Below, piece by piece: positions 1-5,808 of a DNA stretch of 10,870 bases. This DNA comes from JBOFEH01 sp051650265. GTDB lineage: Bacteria; Bacillota; Clostridia; Lachnospirales; Cellulosilyticaceae. Location: assembly GCA_051650265.1 (NCBI GenBank), contig JBOFIR010000013.1, positions 1 through 10,870 on the forward strand, written 5' to 3'. Below the pieces are notes generated by a model that was given only the letters and a program-made list of their open reading frames with translations, had not been told where the DNA came from and did not search any database. Within the stretch, counting starts at the first letter, position 1, and the number at the start of each line of letters is the position of its first letter. A program made the translations under genes and the position numbers.

Positions 1-1
1 T

Positions 2-139
2 GAAGTAGACTGCCCAGGCTATCTAGAAGATGTACTGAGTGTGATGACACCTATTCCAGTGGCAGGCTTATCAGGAAATGCGTATAGCTGTAACAATATC
101 GATGGAGCCAGTGCTGAGCGAACCAATCCAGGGGTATAA
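2..139 (+). CDS. C-terminal end of an unrecognised protein (partial)
   Basis: This frame is open from the window edge to TAA at 137-139 and gives about 45 residues ending in ERTNPGV. The other two plus frames meet stops at once (TGA at 1-3; TAG at 6-8), so this is the only plausible plus-strand reading. A strong intrinsic terminator starts 13 bases after the stop, as expected at the end of a real gene. The visible part contains three motifs in order: DCPGYLEDV, TPIPVAGLSGN and YSCNNIDGAS. I do not recognise the family. A passing resemblance of TPIP to the C-terminal TPVPGG loop of FolD does not extend further, so I assign no function. Confidence 0.6.
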   Translation, partial: EVDCPGYLEDVLSVMTPIPVAGLSGNAYSCNNIDGASAERTNPGV

Positions 140-152
140 AAGTAAGTTAAGC

Positions 153-195
153 AAAATAGAAGTGTGCATTGAAGAGATGCACACTTCTATTTTTT
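153..195 (+). terminator. Intrinsic terminator of the upstream partial gene
   Basis: A perfect 17-bp stem (153-169 with 177-193) has a 7-nt loop (170-176). The right arm runs straight into a T tract (191-195). It ends transcription of the gene at 2-139 and insulates the repressor operon that begins 20 bases later. The left arm starts with an A run, so it may also work weakly on the other strand. Confidence 0.93.
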
Positions 196-215
196 AGTTA
201 ATTCACAATATATTA

Positions 216-244
216 TTGACAGGTGACCATGTGTGTAATATAGT
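216..244 (+). promoter_or_regulatory. Sigma-A-type promoter of the gntR-ABC operon
   Basis: A consensus -35 box TTGACA (216-221) and a -10 box TATAGT (239-244) are separated by exactly 17 bases. The predicted transcription start is near 251, about 40 bases before the GTG start of the repressor gene. The -10 box lies inside the left arm of the inverted repeat at 237-271, so a bound repressor would block RNA polymerase. The TTG inside the -35 box is in frame with gntR but cannot be its start, because it lies upstream of the transcription start. Confidence 0.85.
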
Positions 245-271
245 GTACTTACAAGATAAGTACACTATATT
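237..271. promoter_or_regulatory. Perfect inverted-repeat operator, YtrA type
   Basis: Two 14-base arms (237-250 and 258-271) are exact reverse complements around a 7-base spacer centred on 254. Within them AGTGTA (242-247) and TACACT (261-266) are 13 bases apart. As I recall, this is the AGTGTA-N13-TACACT pattern described for the Bacillus subtilis GntR-family repressor YtrA. The site covers the -10 box and the predicted start point, and the next gene encodes a YtrA-type regulator. Autorepression is therefore the simplest reading. A role as RNA hairpin is possible but no T tract follows. Confidence 0.85.
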
Positions 272-290
272 ACAGGAGGCGCTTAAGTAC

Positions 291-668
291 GTGGAAATTA
301 TTATCAGCAACAATACAGCTAAGCCAATATACGAACAAATTACTTCACAAATTAAGGCAATGGTCATGTCGGGTACATTATCAGCGGGGGATCCAATTCC
401 CTCTATGAGAGCGTTGGCAAAGTCACTTCATATTAGTGTGATCACCGTGCAGAAGGCCTATGAGGATTTACAAAGAGATGGCTTTATAGAGACAACTGTG
501 GGAAGAGGAAGCTTTATTTCAGCTCAGAATAAAGACTTCTATCAAGAAGAGCAACAAAAGCGAATTGAAGAACATCTGATGCTTGCAACAGAGATCGCAA
601 GGGAAAATGGTATTCACTTAGAAAAGCTTATGGCATTATTAACGATGTTTTATTCAGAGGAGGTATAA
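291..668 (+). CDS. GntR-family (YtrA-type) transcriptional repressor
   Basis: This is a predicted DNA-binding repressor of 125 residues. The N-terminal winged helix-turn-helix covers about residues 12-77: PIYEQI, the recognition segment with IPSMRALAKSL, TVQKAYEDLQRDG and the wing GRGSFI. The C-terminal part (about 85-122) is only a short helical, Glu/Lys-rich dimerisation segment. That size is typical of the YtrA subfamily, which has no large effector domain. I chose GTG at 291 because AGGAGG lies at 274-279 with 11-base spacing and because the longer frame from TTG 216 would begin inside the -35 box. The ATPase gene follows after 2 bases. YtrA-type regulators usually control the ABC genes beside them, and many respond to cell-envelope stress or peptide antibiotics. 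The inducer here is unknown. Confidence 0.92.
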   Translation: MEIIISNNTAKPIYEQITSQIKAMVMSGTLSAGDPIPSMRALAKSLHISVITVQKAYEDLQRDGFIETTVGRGSFISAQNKDFYQEEQQKRIEEHLMLATEIARENGIHLEKLMALLTMFYSEEV

Positions 669-670
669 AC

Positions 671-1531
671 ATGAATGGGTATGCACTAAATGTTAAGGGG
701 TTAAGCAAAAAATATGATGATTTTATATTGGATCACATCACTTTTGATGTGCCTAAAGGGGCAATCGTCGGGTTGATTGGGGAGAATGGTGCAGGCAAGA
801 GCACTACAATTCAGGCGATACTTGGATTGATTCAAAAGGATGAGGGGGCTGTCCTGATTGATGGAAAAGCAGCTGAAGAGATAGATGATATAGGGAAAGA
901 AGCGTTGGGGGTAGTCTTTGATGGGAGCAATTTTCCAGAAAGTCTGACAATCAAAAAACTCAATCATGTACTCAGAAATATTTATCCATCATGGGATGAA
1001 GAAAAATTTTATACATTATTAACGCAGATGGCTATTCCAGTAAATAAAAAAATCAAAGAACTCTCTAAAGGGATGAAGATGAAGCTTTCAATTGTGACAG
1101 CATTATCACATCATGCAAAGTTCTTGGTGTTGGATGAGGCCACAAGTGGCCTTGATCCTGTTGTCAGAGATGATATTTTGGATTTGTTCCTAGAATTTGT
1201 GCAAGACGAAGCATGTTCGATTTTAGTTTCTTCTCACATCACGACTGATTTGGAAAAAGTAGCGGATTATATTGTGTTCATTCATCAAGGAAAGATTGTC
1301 TTTAGCAAGCCAAAGGATGAACTGATCTATGAATATGGCATTATCAAATGTGGTGCTGCGCAGTTTGAGGAGATCGCAAAAGAAGACATACTCGTTTATC
1401 GTAAGCAAGATTATCAGTGGCAGGTGTTGGTGGCAAATAAGGCGATAGCACAAAAAAAATATCCTAAGGCAATCATTGATCCAGCAACGATTGATGACAT
1501 TATGTTACTTTATGTAAAGGGGGAAAAGTAA
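671..1531 (+). CDS. ABC transporter ATP-binding protein (YtrB/BcrA-like)
   Basis: This is the ATP-hydrolysing subunit of a membrane ABC transporter, 286 residues. Motifs seen: Walker A GENGAGKST (37-45), signature LSKGMKMKL (131-139, replacing LSGGQ as is common in the BcrA/YtrB group), Walker B FLVLDEA (151-157), D-loop SGLD (159-162) and switch His189. The Q-loop position reads VVFDGSNFPE, with no Gln, also typical of this group. About 75 residues follow the nucleotide-binding domain and form a short C-terminal extension. Its Shine-Dalgarno GAGGAGG (657-663) lies inside the last codons of the repressor gene, so the two are translationally linked. The permease gene starts at the base after the stop codon. 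Export of a peptide or antibiotic, or envelope-stress sensing, is the usual role of such modules. The substrate cannot be read from sequence. Confidence 0.93.
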   Translation: MNGYALNVKGLSKKYDDFILDHITFDVPKGAIVGLIGENGAGKSTTIQAILGLIQKDEGAVLIDGKAAEEIDDIGKEALGVVFDGSNFPESLTIKKLNHVLRNIYPSWDEEKFYTLLTQMAIPVNKKIKELSKGMKMKLSIVTALSHHAKFLVLDEATSGLDPVVRDDILDLFLEFVQDEACSILVSSHITTDLEKVADYIVFIHQGKIVFSKPKDELIYEYGIIKCGAAQFEEIAKEDILVYRKQDYQWQVLVANKAIAQKKYPKAIIDPATIDDIMLLYVKGEK

Positions 1532-2158
1532 ATGAAGGGTTTGTTAGTGAAAGATTTTTATCTCGTGAAGGATAATCTATTTATTCTTACAGTTGTATTT
1601 ATTGTGATGAGTGCAGGAATGTCTTTTTTGATCTCACCATGGGTGATTACTGTCATGGCAACACTTATGCTGAGTATGCTGGCAACCCATACCATTATGG
1701 GGGATAAAACATCCAAATGGAATAAGTTTGTGGCGACCTTGCCGGTGACAACAGGGCAAGTGATTGGGAGTAAGTACCTACTTTATGGGGCCCTTTGCAT
1801 GTTTGGTGTGATATCAGGTGGCATCATGAGTTCAACGGTTACAGCACTTAAACAAGAGTTTGATTTGAGAGCATTACTCATGTATGTTTGTGTAGGTATT
1901 GTTGTGGCATTACTCTCAGGGAGTATCAATATTCCTTGTGCATTGCTATTTAACGAAGAAAAGTTTGTTCTAGGAATCACTTTTTCATATATAGGTGCGA
2001 CAGGATTATTTATTGCCTATATTCTTGTAGTTGGTCAATTGGTTGCAATCAAAACGCACATGTTGGCAGTATTTGGTGGAGCTACGTTATTTAGTGTAAT
2101 TGTCTTTGGAATTTCCTGGTTTATCTCGGCAAAATGGATTTCAAAGACTAAAATATAG
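1532..2158 (+). CDS. ABC-2 type permease, ABC2_membrane_5-like
   Basis: This is the integral membrane partner of the preceding ATPase, 208 residues with six predicted membrane segments (about 14-33, 37-57, 82-102, 114-135, 147-172 and 176-201). The start MKGLLVKDFYL and the cytoplasmic stretch GDKTSKWNKFVATLPVTTGQVIGSKY (split here as GDKTSKWNKF, VATLPVTTGQ, VIGSKY, residues 57-82) are hallmarks of the small ABC2_membrane_5 permeases found beside YtrA-type regulators, including the Staphylococcus Pmt phenol-soluble-modulin exporter. The ATG directly abuts the ATPase stop codon, and a GGGGGA ribosome site precedes it. Only one permease is present, so the transporter probably works as a homodimer with two copies of the ATPase. 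No terminator is visible after the stop, so some readthrough into the aldo/keto reductase gene is possible. Confidence 0.88.
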   Translation: MKGLLVKDFYLVKDNLFILTVVFIVMSAGMSFLISPWVITVMATLMLSMLATHTIMGDKTSKWNKFVATLPVTTGQVIGSKYLLYGALCMFGVISGGIMSSTVTALKQEFDLRALLMYVCVGIVVALLSGSINIPCALLFNEEKFVLGITFSYIGATGLFIAYILVVGQLVAIKTHMLAVFGGATLFSVIVFGISWFISAKWISKTKI

Positions 2159-2201
2159 GGCATCAAAAGATAAGTTTGTGTAGGGAAGTGTTGTACTGTA
2201 G

Positions 2202-2230
2202 TTGATGAAAAGTACAGACTTCGATATAAT
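2202..2230 (+). promoter_or_regulatory. Promoter of the aldo/keto reductase gene
   Basis: A -35-like TTGATG (2202-2207) is followed after 17 bases by a perfect -10 TATAAT (2225-2230). Transcription would start near 2237, about 30 bases before the ATG. A 6-base inverted repeat, TGTACT (2192-2197) and AGTACA (2211-2216), brackets the -35 box and may be a regulator site, but it is short. Confidence 0.75.
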
Positions 2231-2266
2231 GGATGTATCATGTAAAACATCAAAGGAGAAACGTCT

Positions 2267-3184
2267 ATGAAGAAAATAGCAATGGGAAAAACTGATCTTC
2301 TAGGGTCAGAGATTTCATTAGGTTGTATGCGGATGGCAGGGCACTCAGTGAGTGAGGTTGCCAAACTTGTGGATACCTCACTAAAGTGTGGAATTGATTT
2401 CTTTGATCATGCAGATATCTATGGTCAAGGTGAATCAGAGCGCGTGTTTGCAAAAGCTATCAAAGAACTTGGTGTAAAGCGTGAAGAGGTGGTACTCCAG
2501 TCTAAGTGTGGTATTCGCCCAGGATTTTTTGACTTCTCAAAAGAACATATTATAGGATCTGTGGACCAGATTCTCGAGCGATTAGATACAGAGTATCTTG
2601 ATGTCTTATTACTTCATCGCCCAGATACATTGATGGAGCCAGAAGAAGTTGCAGAGGCATTTAGCAAACTTCACAAAAGTGGTAAAGTACGTCATTTTGG
2701 GATGAGCAATCAAAACCCAATGCAGATGGCATTATTGGGTAGATATTTAGAGCAACCTATTCTGATCAATCAGCTTCAGCTGAGCCTTACCAATACAGGA
2801 ATGATCGATGCAGGCTTCAATGTGAATATGGAGATTGATCCATCAATCGTGAGAGATGGCAGTGTACTTGAATACTGCAGACTTCATGACATCACGATTC
2901 AAGCATGGTCACCATTCCAATATGGATTTTTTGAGGGTGTATTTTTAGACAATCCAAAATTCCCAGAGCTCAATGCAGTAATTGATCAGCTTGCAGCCAA
3001 GAAGGGTGTCACTAACTCAGCGATTGCTGTGGCATGGATTTTAAGACATCCAGCAAAAATCCAAACAGTCGTTGGTACGACAAATCCAGAGCGTCTCGCA
3101 CAGATCGCAAAGGCAGCTGATATTGTTCTGACTCGTGAAGAGTGGTACGAGCTTTACCGCGCAGCGGGCAATCGCTTACCATAA
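2267..3184 (+). CDS. Aldo/keto reductase (YdhF-like)
   Basis: This is a predicted cytoplasmic NAD(P)H-dependent oxidoreductase of 305 residues with a single (beta/alpha)8 barrel. The catalytic tetrad is visible: Asp47 (FFDHADIYG), Tyr52, Lys80 (LQSKCG) and His117 (LLLHRPD). The cofactor-binding C-terminal end is also present: GTTNPERL near residues 269-276, with WILRHPA before it. The overall pattern (SEISLGCMRM, GESERVFAKAI, GKVRHFGMSN, WSPFQYGFF) fits the YdhF group, whose natural substrates are mostly undefined. A good Shine-Dalgarno AAAGGAG lies about 8 bases before the ATG. It is transcribed alone from its own promoter and ends at a bidirectional terminator shared with the convergent gene. 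Physiological substrate not assignable. Confidence 0.94.
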   Translation: MKKIAMGKTDLLGSEISLGCMRMAGHSVSEVAKLVDTSLKCGIDFFDHADIYGQGESERVFAKAIKELGVKREEVVLQSKCGIRPGFFDFSKEHIIGSVDQILERLDTEYLDVLLLHRPDTLMEPEEVAEAFSKLHKSGKVRHFGMSNQNPMQMALLGRYLEQPILINQLQLSLTNTGMIDAGFNVNMEIDPSIVRDGSVLEYCRLHDITIQAWSPFQYGFFEGVFLDNPKFPELNAVIDQLAAKKGVTNSAIAVAWILRHPAKIQTVVGTTNPERLAQIAKAADIVLTREEWYELYRAAGNRLP

Positions 3185-3199
3185 GTAAAAATAAATCTC

Positions 3200-3244
3200 A
3201 AAAAGACCTACTGTTTGCCAATGGTGCAAACAGTAGGTCTTTTT
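3200..3244. terminator. Bidirectional terminator between convergent genes
   Basis: A perfect 19-bp stem (3200-3218 with 3226-3244) with a 7-base loop has an A run at its left base and a T run at its right base. It can therefore stop transcripts from both sides. The stop codon of the minus-strand reductase gene (3243-3245) lies inside the stem, so the last codon and the terminator overlap. Confidence 0.93.
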
Positions 3245-4130
3245 ATTTGTTAGGGAACTCAGGGTTTTTATACAGCTGCTTGAGTAACGCAGCTTCTACG
3301 GATTCTAAGCCAATGCGCGTGATCAGCTGTGCAAAGCGCTCTTTTGGCTGTGCATGATCCTGATAGAAATCAAGTACCTTTTGCACCATAGGGAAGAGCT
3401 CTACCTCTGTGAAAAGCTGTGGGAGTGGCGTAGCAAGTCTTGCCTGACGGCCCATGCGACCACCAATTAAGATGAGGAAGCGTACCTCGTCAGTGGGTGC
3501 GAGGGCGCAGGTTGGACATACTGGAAGGCATGCTTTGCAGCCTGTGCATTTGGCAGGATCAAGGTCTAAGCCAGATGGTGCCTGTAAGAAGGCGTGGTCA
3601 TCACAAACTTTGATGCATTGATTGCAGTTGATGCAAGTAGCAGTGTCTAGGGTGACAGGGCGAATAGGCATGATGGCAAGATCATTGCCTTGTGCTTTGC
3701 CGTAGCTATTCATGCAGCCTTGTACAGAGATTTTGAACTTGCCAGGAAGTGGCAGACCAAAGAACTGCTCCTCAAGAGCCAGTGCCATGGTATGGGTATC
3801 AATGAGGCCATGGGCACATACACTGCCTTTGCAGGTCATGATGGCACGTACACTAGGGCCACCACCACCAATGCGCAGGGCGCGCTGCTTTGCCTCGGCA
3901 AGCGCTTCATCTAACTGTGTGTGTGGAATATAAGGAATTTCTATAGTAAGGCGGCTTGTAAGTCCAATAGAACCGTTGCCATAAGTTTGGGCAATGTAGG
4001 TGATACTTTGCATCTCTTGTGCTGAAAAATAGCCAGCATGGCTCAAAAAACGTAGTGCAAAAAAACCGTCTTGTTTTTGAGGAATAATGCCTTTGCTTTT
4101 AAATGCGAGTTTTTCCTGATTTGTAAGCAT
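3243..4130 (-). CDS. Sulfite/nitrite reductase-like protein with two [4Fe-4S] ferredoxin motifs
   Basis: This 295-residue protein resembles short clostridial relatives of anaerobic sulfite reductase (AsrC/DsrAB type). Domains in order: a ferredoxin-like half domain with the FFALRF motif (about 15-80); a siroheme/[4Fe-4S] domain (about 92-160); a two-cluster ferredoxin insert with C166-x2-C169-x2-C172-x3-C176 and C195-x2-C198-x2-C201-x3-C205; and a C-terminal helical part. In the siroheme domain C100-x4-C105 (TCKGSVC) and C139 are present. The fourth ligand position reads Tyr143 (GCMNSYG) where relatives have Cys (as in GCPNNC). That Cys normally bridges siroheme and the cluster, so a classical six-electron sulfite reductase role is doubtful. 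The ATG is preceded by AAGGAGG with 7-base spacing. It stands about 100 bases downstream of pstB on the same strand and may be transcribed alone. Confidence 0.85.
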   Translation of the reverse strand: MLTNQEKLAFKSKGIIPQKQDGFFALRFLSHAGYFSAQEMQSITYIAQTYGNGSIGLTSRLTIEIPYIPHTQLDEALAEAKQRALRIGGGGPSVRAIMTCKGSVCAHGLIDTHTMALALEEQFFGLPLPGKFKISVQGCMNSYGKAQGNDLAIMPIRPVTLDTATCINCNQCIKVCDDHAFLQAPSGLDLDPAKCTGCKACLPVCPTCALAPTDEVRFLILIGGRMGRQARLATPLPQLFTEVELFPMVQKVLDFYQDHAQPKERFAQLITRIGLESVEAALLKQLYKNPEFPNK

Positions 4131-4158
4131 GAAAAAACCTCCTTGTCTATAATGTCTG

Positions 4159-4187
4159 TTCTAGTATAAACCCACTGAAGGTGGTTT
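4159..4187 (-). terminator. Possible terminator of the pst operon (repeated hairpin-tail module, copy 1)
   Basis: On the minus strand an imperfect hairpin (AAACCAC, 5-base loop, GTGGGTTT) is followed by TATACTAGAA. The plus-strand segment 4159-4176 is identical at 17 of 18 positions to 6746-6763, which lies after pstS. Both copies sit just downstream of a minus-strand pst gene, which suggests a transcription end or processing signal. The TATACT in the tail could instead be a -10 box for the reductase gene, but I see no matching -35 box. Confidence 0.4.
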
Positions 4188-4194
4188 GGTCATG

Positions 4195-4219
4195 AAAAAT
4201 CTTAATCATAATGATTAAG
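4195..4219. promoter_or_regulatory. Perfect 19-bp AT-rich palindrome between pstB and the reductase gene
   Basis: Bases 4201-4219 (CTTAATCATAATGATTAAG) form a perfect palindrome around A4210. On the minus strand it lies 12 bases past the pstB stop and is followed by ATTTTT (4200-4195), so it could be a weak terminator. It also lies 71-89 bases upstream of the reductase start codon and has the size and symmetry of a dimeric regulator site. Sequence alone does not decide between the two roles. Confidence 0.45.
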
Positions 4220-4231
4220 GAAACGCCTACA

Positions 4232-4978
4232 TTAACTGTGTTGATAAGCCAGATAAGCCTGCGTAGTGGGTGAGAGTGGTGCATGAAGTACTTGTGTGGC
4301 AGGACCCGTTTCAATGACACAGCCATCATCCATAAAGACCACATGATCTGCAATCCGTGATGCTTGTGCAAGATTGTGCGTGACAATTACAATGGTGTAA
4401 TCTTTTTTTAAACGTGTAAGTAATGCTTCGATATGGGTGGTACTTTTGATATCGAGTGCAGAGCAAGGTTCATCAAGGAGTAAGAGTTCGGGTGTAACTG
4501 CAAGGGCACGTGTAATGGCGAGTCGTTGCTGTTGGCCACCTGATAGTTTGGTTGCAGGCTTGTGAAGGACATCTTTGATTTCATTATACAAGCCAGTCTG
4601 CTTGAGCAGCGCAATGGCTTTGTCTGTAGCCTCTTGGCGTGAGAGCGGTGTATGATAGTTTAGCGCATAGGTGATATTTTTGAGGATAGAAAAAGGAAAG
4701 ACTACTGGCGTTTGAAAGACAAGGCCAATCTTTGTACGCAGGTGTTCCTTCGGAAGCGTGAAAAGGTTTTGATCGCCAAGCTGTAGCTCGCCTGAGCAGG
4801 TCGCCCCCACTTCTTCTGAGATCCTATTGATTGATTTGAGAAGTGTGGATTTGCCACAGCCAGAGCAACCAATAATTGCAGTGATGCGGTGCTTTGGTAT
4901 TTCCAAATCAATGCTTTTAAGGATTGTTTCTTTGCCAAAAGAAACTGTGAGATTATGAATATGTAATGCTGTTGTCAT
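4232..4978 (-). CDS. pstB: Pst-type phosphate ABC transporter ATP-binding protein PstB
   Basis: This is the ATPase that powers import through PstC/PstA, 248 residues, slightly shorter than E. coli PstB (257). Motifs: Walker A GCSGCGKST (37-45), Q-loop Gln89, signature LSGGQQQR (145-152), Walker B LLLLDEP (165-171) with Glu170, and switch His201. The Pst-type layout is kept (KSINRISEEVGATCSGEL, SALDIKST, HNLAQASRIADHVVFM). However, the usually near-invariant GMVFQKPNPFPMSI reads GLVFQTPVVFPFSI, and the segment between CSGEL and the Q-loop is shortened. The ATG overlaps the pstA stop by 4 bases (ATGA), so translation is coupled. It is the last gene of the operon. No phoU follows, although phoU commonly comes next. 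Family assignment is firm, exact substrate less so. Confidence 0.9.
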   Translation of the reverse strand: MTTALHIHNLTVSFGKETILKSIDLEIPKHRITAIIGCSGCGKSTLLKSINRISEEVGATCSGELQLGDQNLFTLPKEHLRTKIGLVFQTPVVFPFSILKNITYALNYHTPLSRQEATDKAIALLKQTGLYNEIKDVLHKPATKLSGGQQQRLAITRALAVTPELLLLDEPCSALDIKSTTHIEALLTRLKKDYTIVIVTHNLAQASRIADHVVFMDDGCVIETGPATQVLHAPLSPTTQAYLAYQHS

Positions 4979-5808
4979 GGGGTGTTCTTTCCTTTCCTGT
5001 TATAAAAATAGCGGCAACTGAAATTGAGTATGAATAAAATGAACATCAATACAAAGGCCGAGCCATAAGCCATGTCTAATGAGATGCCTTCATTAGCTAA
5101 TACGTAGAGGTGATACGGTAGTGCCATGAAAGGGTCCATGATACTTGTGGGAACGGGTGCCATCATCACAGCACCTGTAAAGAGGATTGGGGCGGTTGCG
5201 CCCATTGCAAAGCCAATGCCTAAACCAAGTGCTGTGAGTAGTCTGCCAAAGGTTGCAGGGAGCACATAGTGCCATAGTGTATAGCCTTTGGGTAATCCTA
5301 AGGCAAATGATGTGAGTAGTGTCTCTTGGGGTAATTCTTCCAAAGCTTTCACAAAGCGTAAGGTGATGAAGGGGATTACCATAAATGATAAGGTAATGCT
5401 ACTGCATAGAAGACTACGTTTCATGCCAAGTTCCATCATCAAGAAGCTATAGCCAAACAAGCCAAGAATGATAGAAGGAATACCCGATAAAGCTTGTAAT
5501 CCATAAAGAAGTAACGTATGTAACCAAGAACTTTTGCAATAAAAGACCATAAAAAGGGCACTACAAAGAGAAAGGATACCACCTATGAGTCCACATAGTA
5601 GCCCAAGTAAGAGGCTTCCAATGATTGCAGGGAAAATCCCACCTTCTGAGCCTAGGGGCATCCCTTTTGGGCGATCAAAGAGAAAGGTGGGTGTAATGAG
5701 TGGTAAACCGCGTAAACAGATATAGAAGAAAATCCCTGCAATTAGAACAAAGGTGAGGATCCCTGAACTAATCATCCAGACTTTTAAGAGATAATGCTTA
5801 ATTTTCAT
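4975..5808 (-). CDS. pstA: Pst-type ABC transporter permease PstA
   Basis: This is one of the two membrane subunits of the importer, 277 residues with about six membrane segments. The first is at about 13-32 and the last at about 248-267. Family features are SGIPSIILGLFGY (108-120), the cytoplasmic coupling (EAA) loop LGLPKGYTLWHYVLPATFGR (170-189) and TAPILFTGA (205-213). I start it at ATG 5808, which has AAAGGAG 7 bases upstream and overlaps the pstC stop by 11 bases. A longer frame from 5841 would add 11 residues but has no ribosome site. Oddity: the conserved RAxGETAP motif reads FAMGATAP (200-207), so both the Arg (now Phe200) and the Glu (now Ala204) are missing. PstC keeps its equivalent pair. 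This may alter substrate or coupling. Confidence 0.88.
   Translation of the reverse strand: MKIKHYLLKVWMISSGILTFVLIAGIFFYICLRGLPLITPTFLFDRPKGMPLGSEGGIFPAIIGSLLLGLLCGLIGGILSLCSALFMVFYCKSSWLHTLLLYGLQALSGIPSIILGLFGYSFLMMELGMKRSLLCSSITLSFMVIPFITLRFVKALEELPQETLLTSFALGLPKGYTLWHYVLPATFGRLLTALGLGIGFAMGATAPILFTGAVMMAPVPTSIMDPFMALPYHLYVLANEGISLDMAYGSAFVLMFILFILNFSCRYFYNRKGKNTP

Noticed and set aside
216..290. N-terminal extension of the GntR protein from TTG 216
   Set aside because: The TTG is part of a consensus -35 box, the extension is translated operator sequence, and GTG 291 has a proper ribosome site and begins where GntR homology begins.
2192..2216. Second operator for the GntR repressor before the aldo/keto reductase gene
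   Set aside because: The half-sites match only over 6 bases and are spaced 4 bases more widely than in the operator at 237-271, so I do not annotate it as the same site.
4201..4219. Fur box
   Set aside because: It is symmetric and AT-rich but does not match the Fur 7-1-7 pattern well enough; left as an unassigned palindrome.
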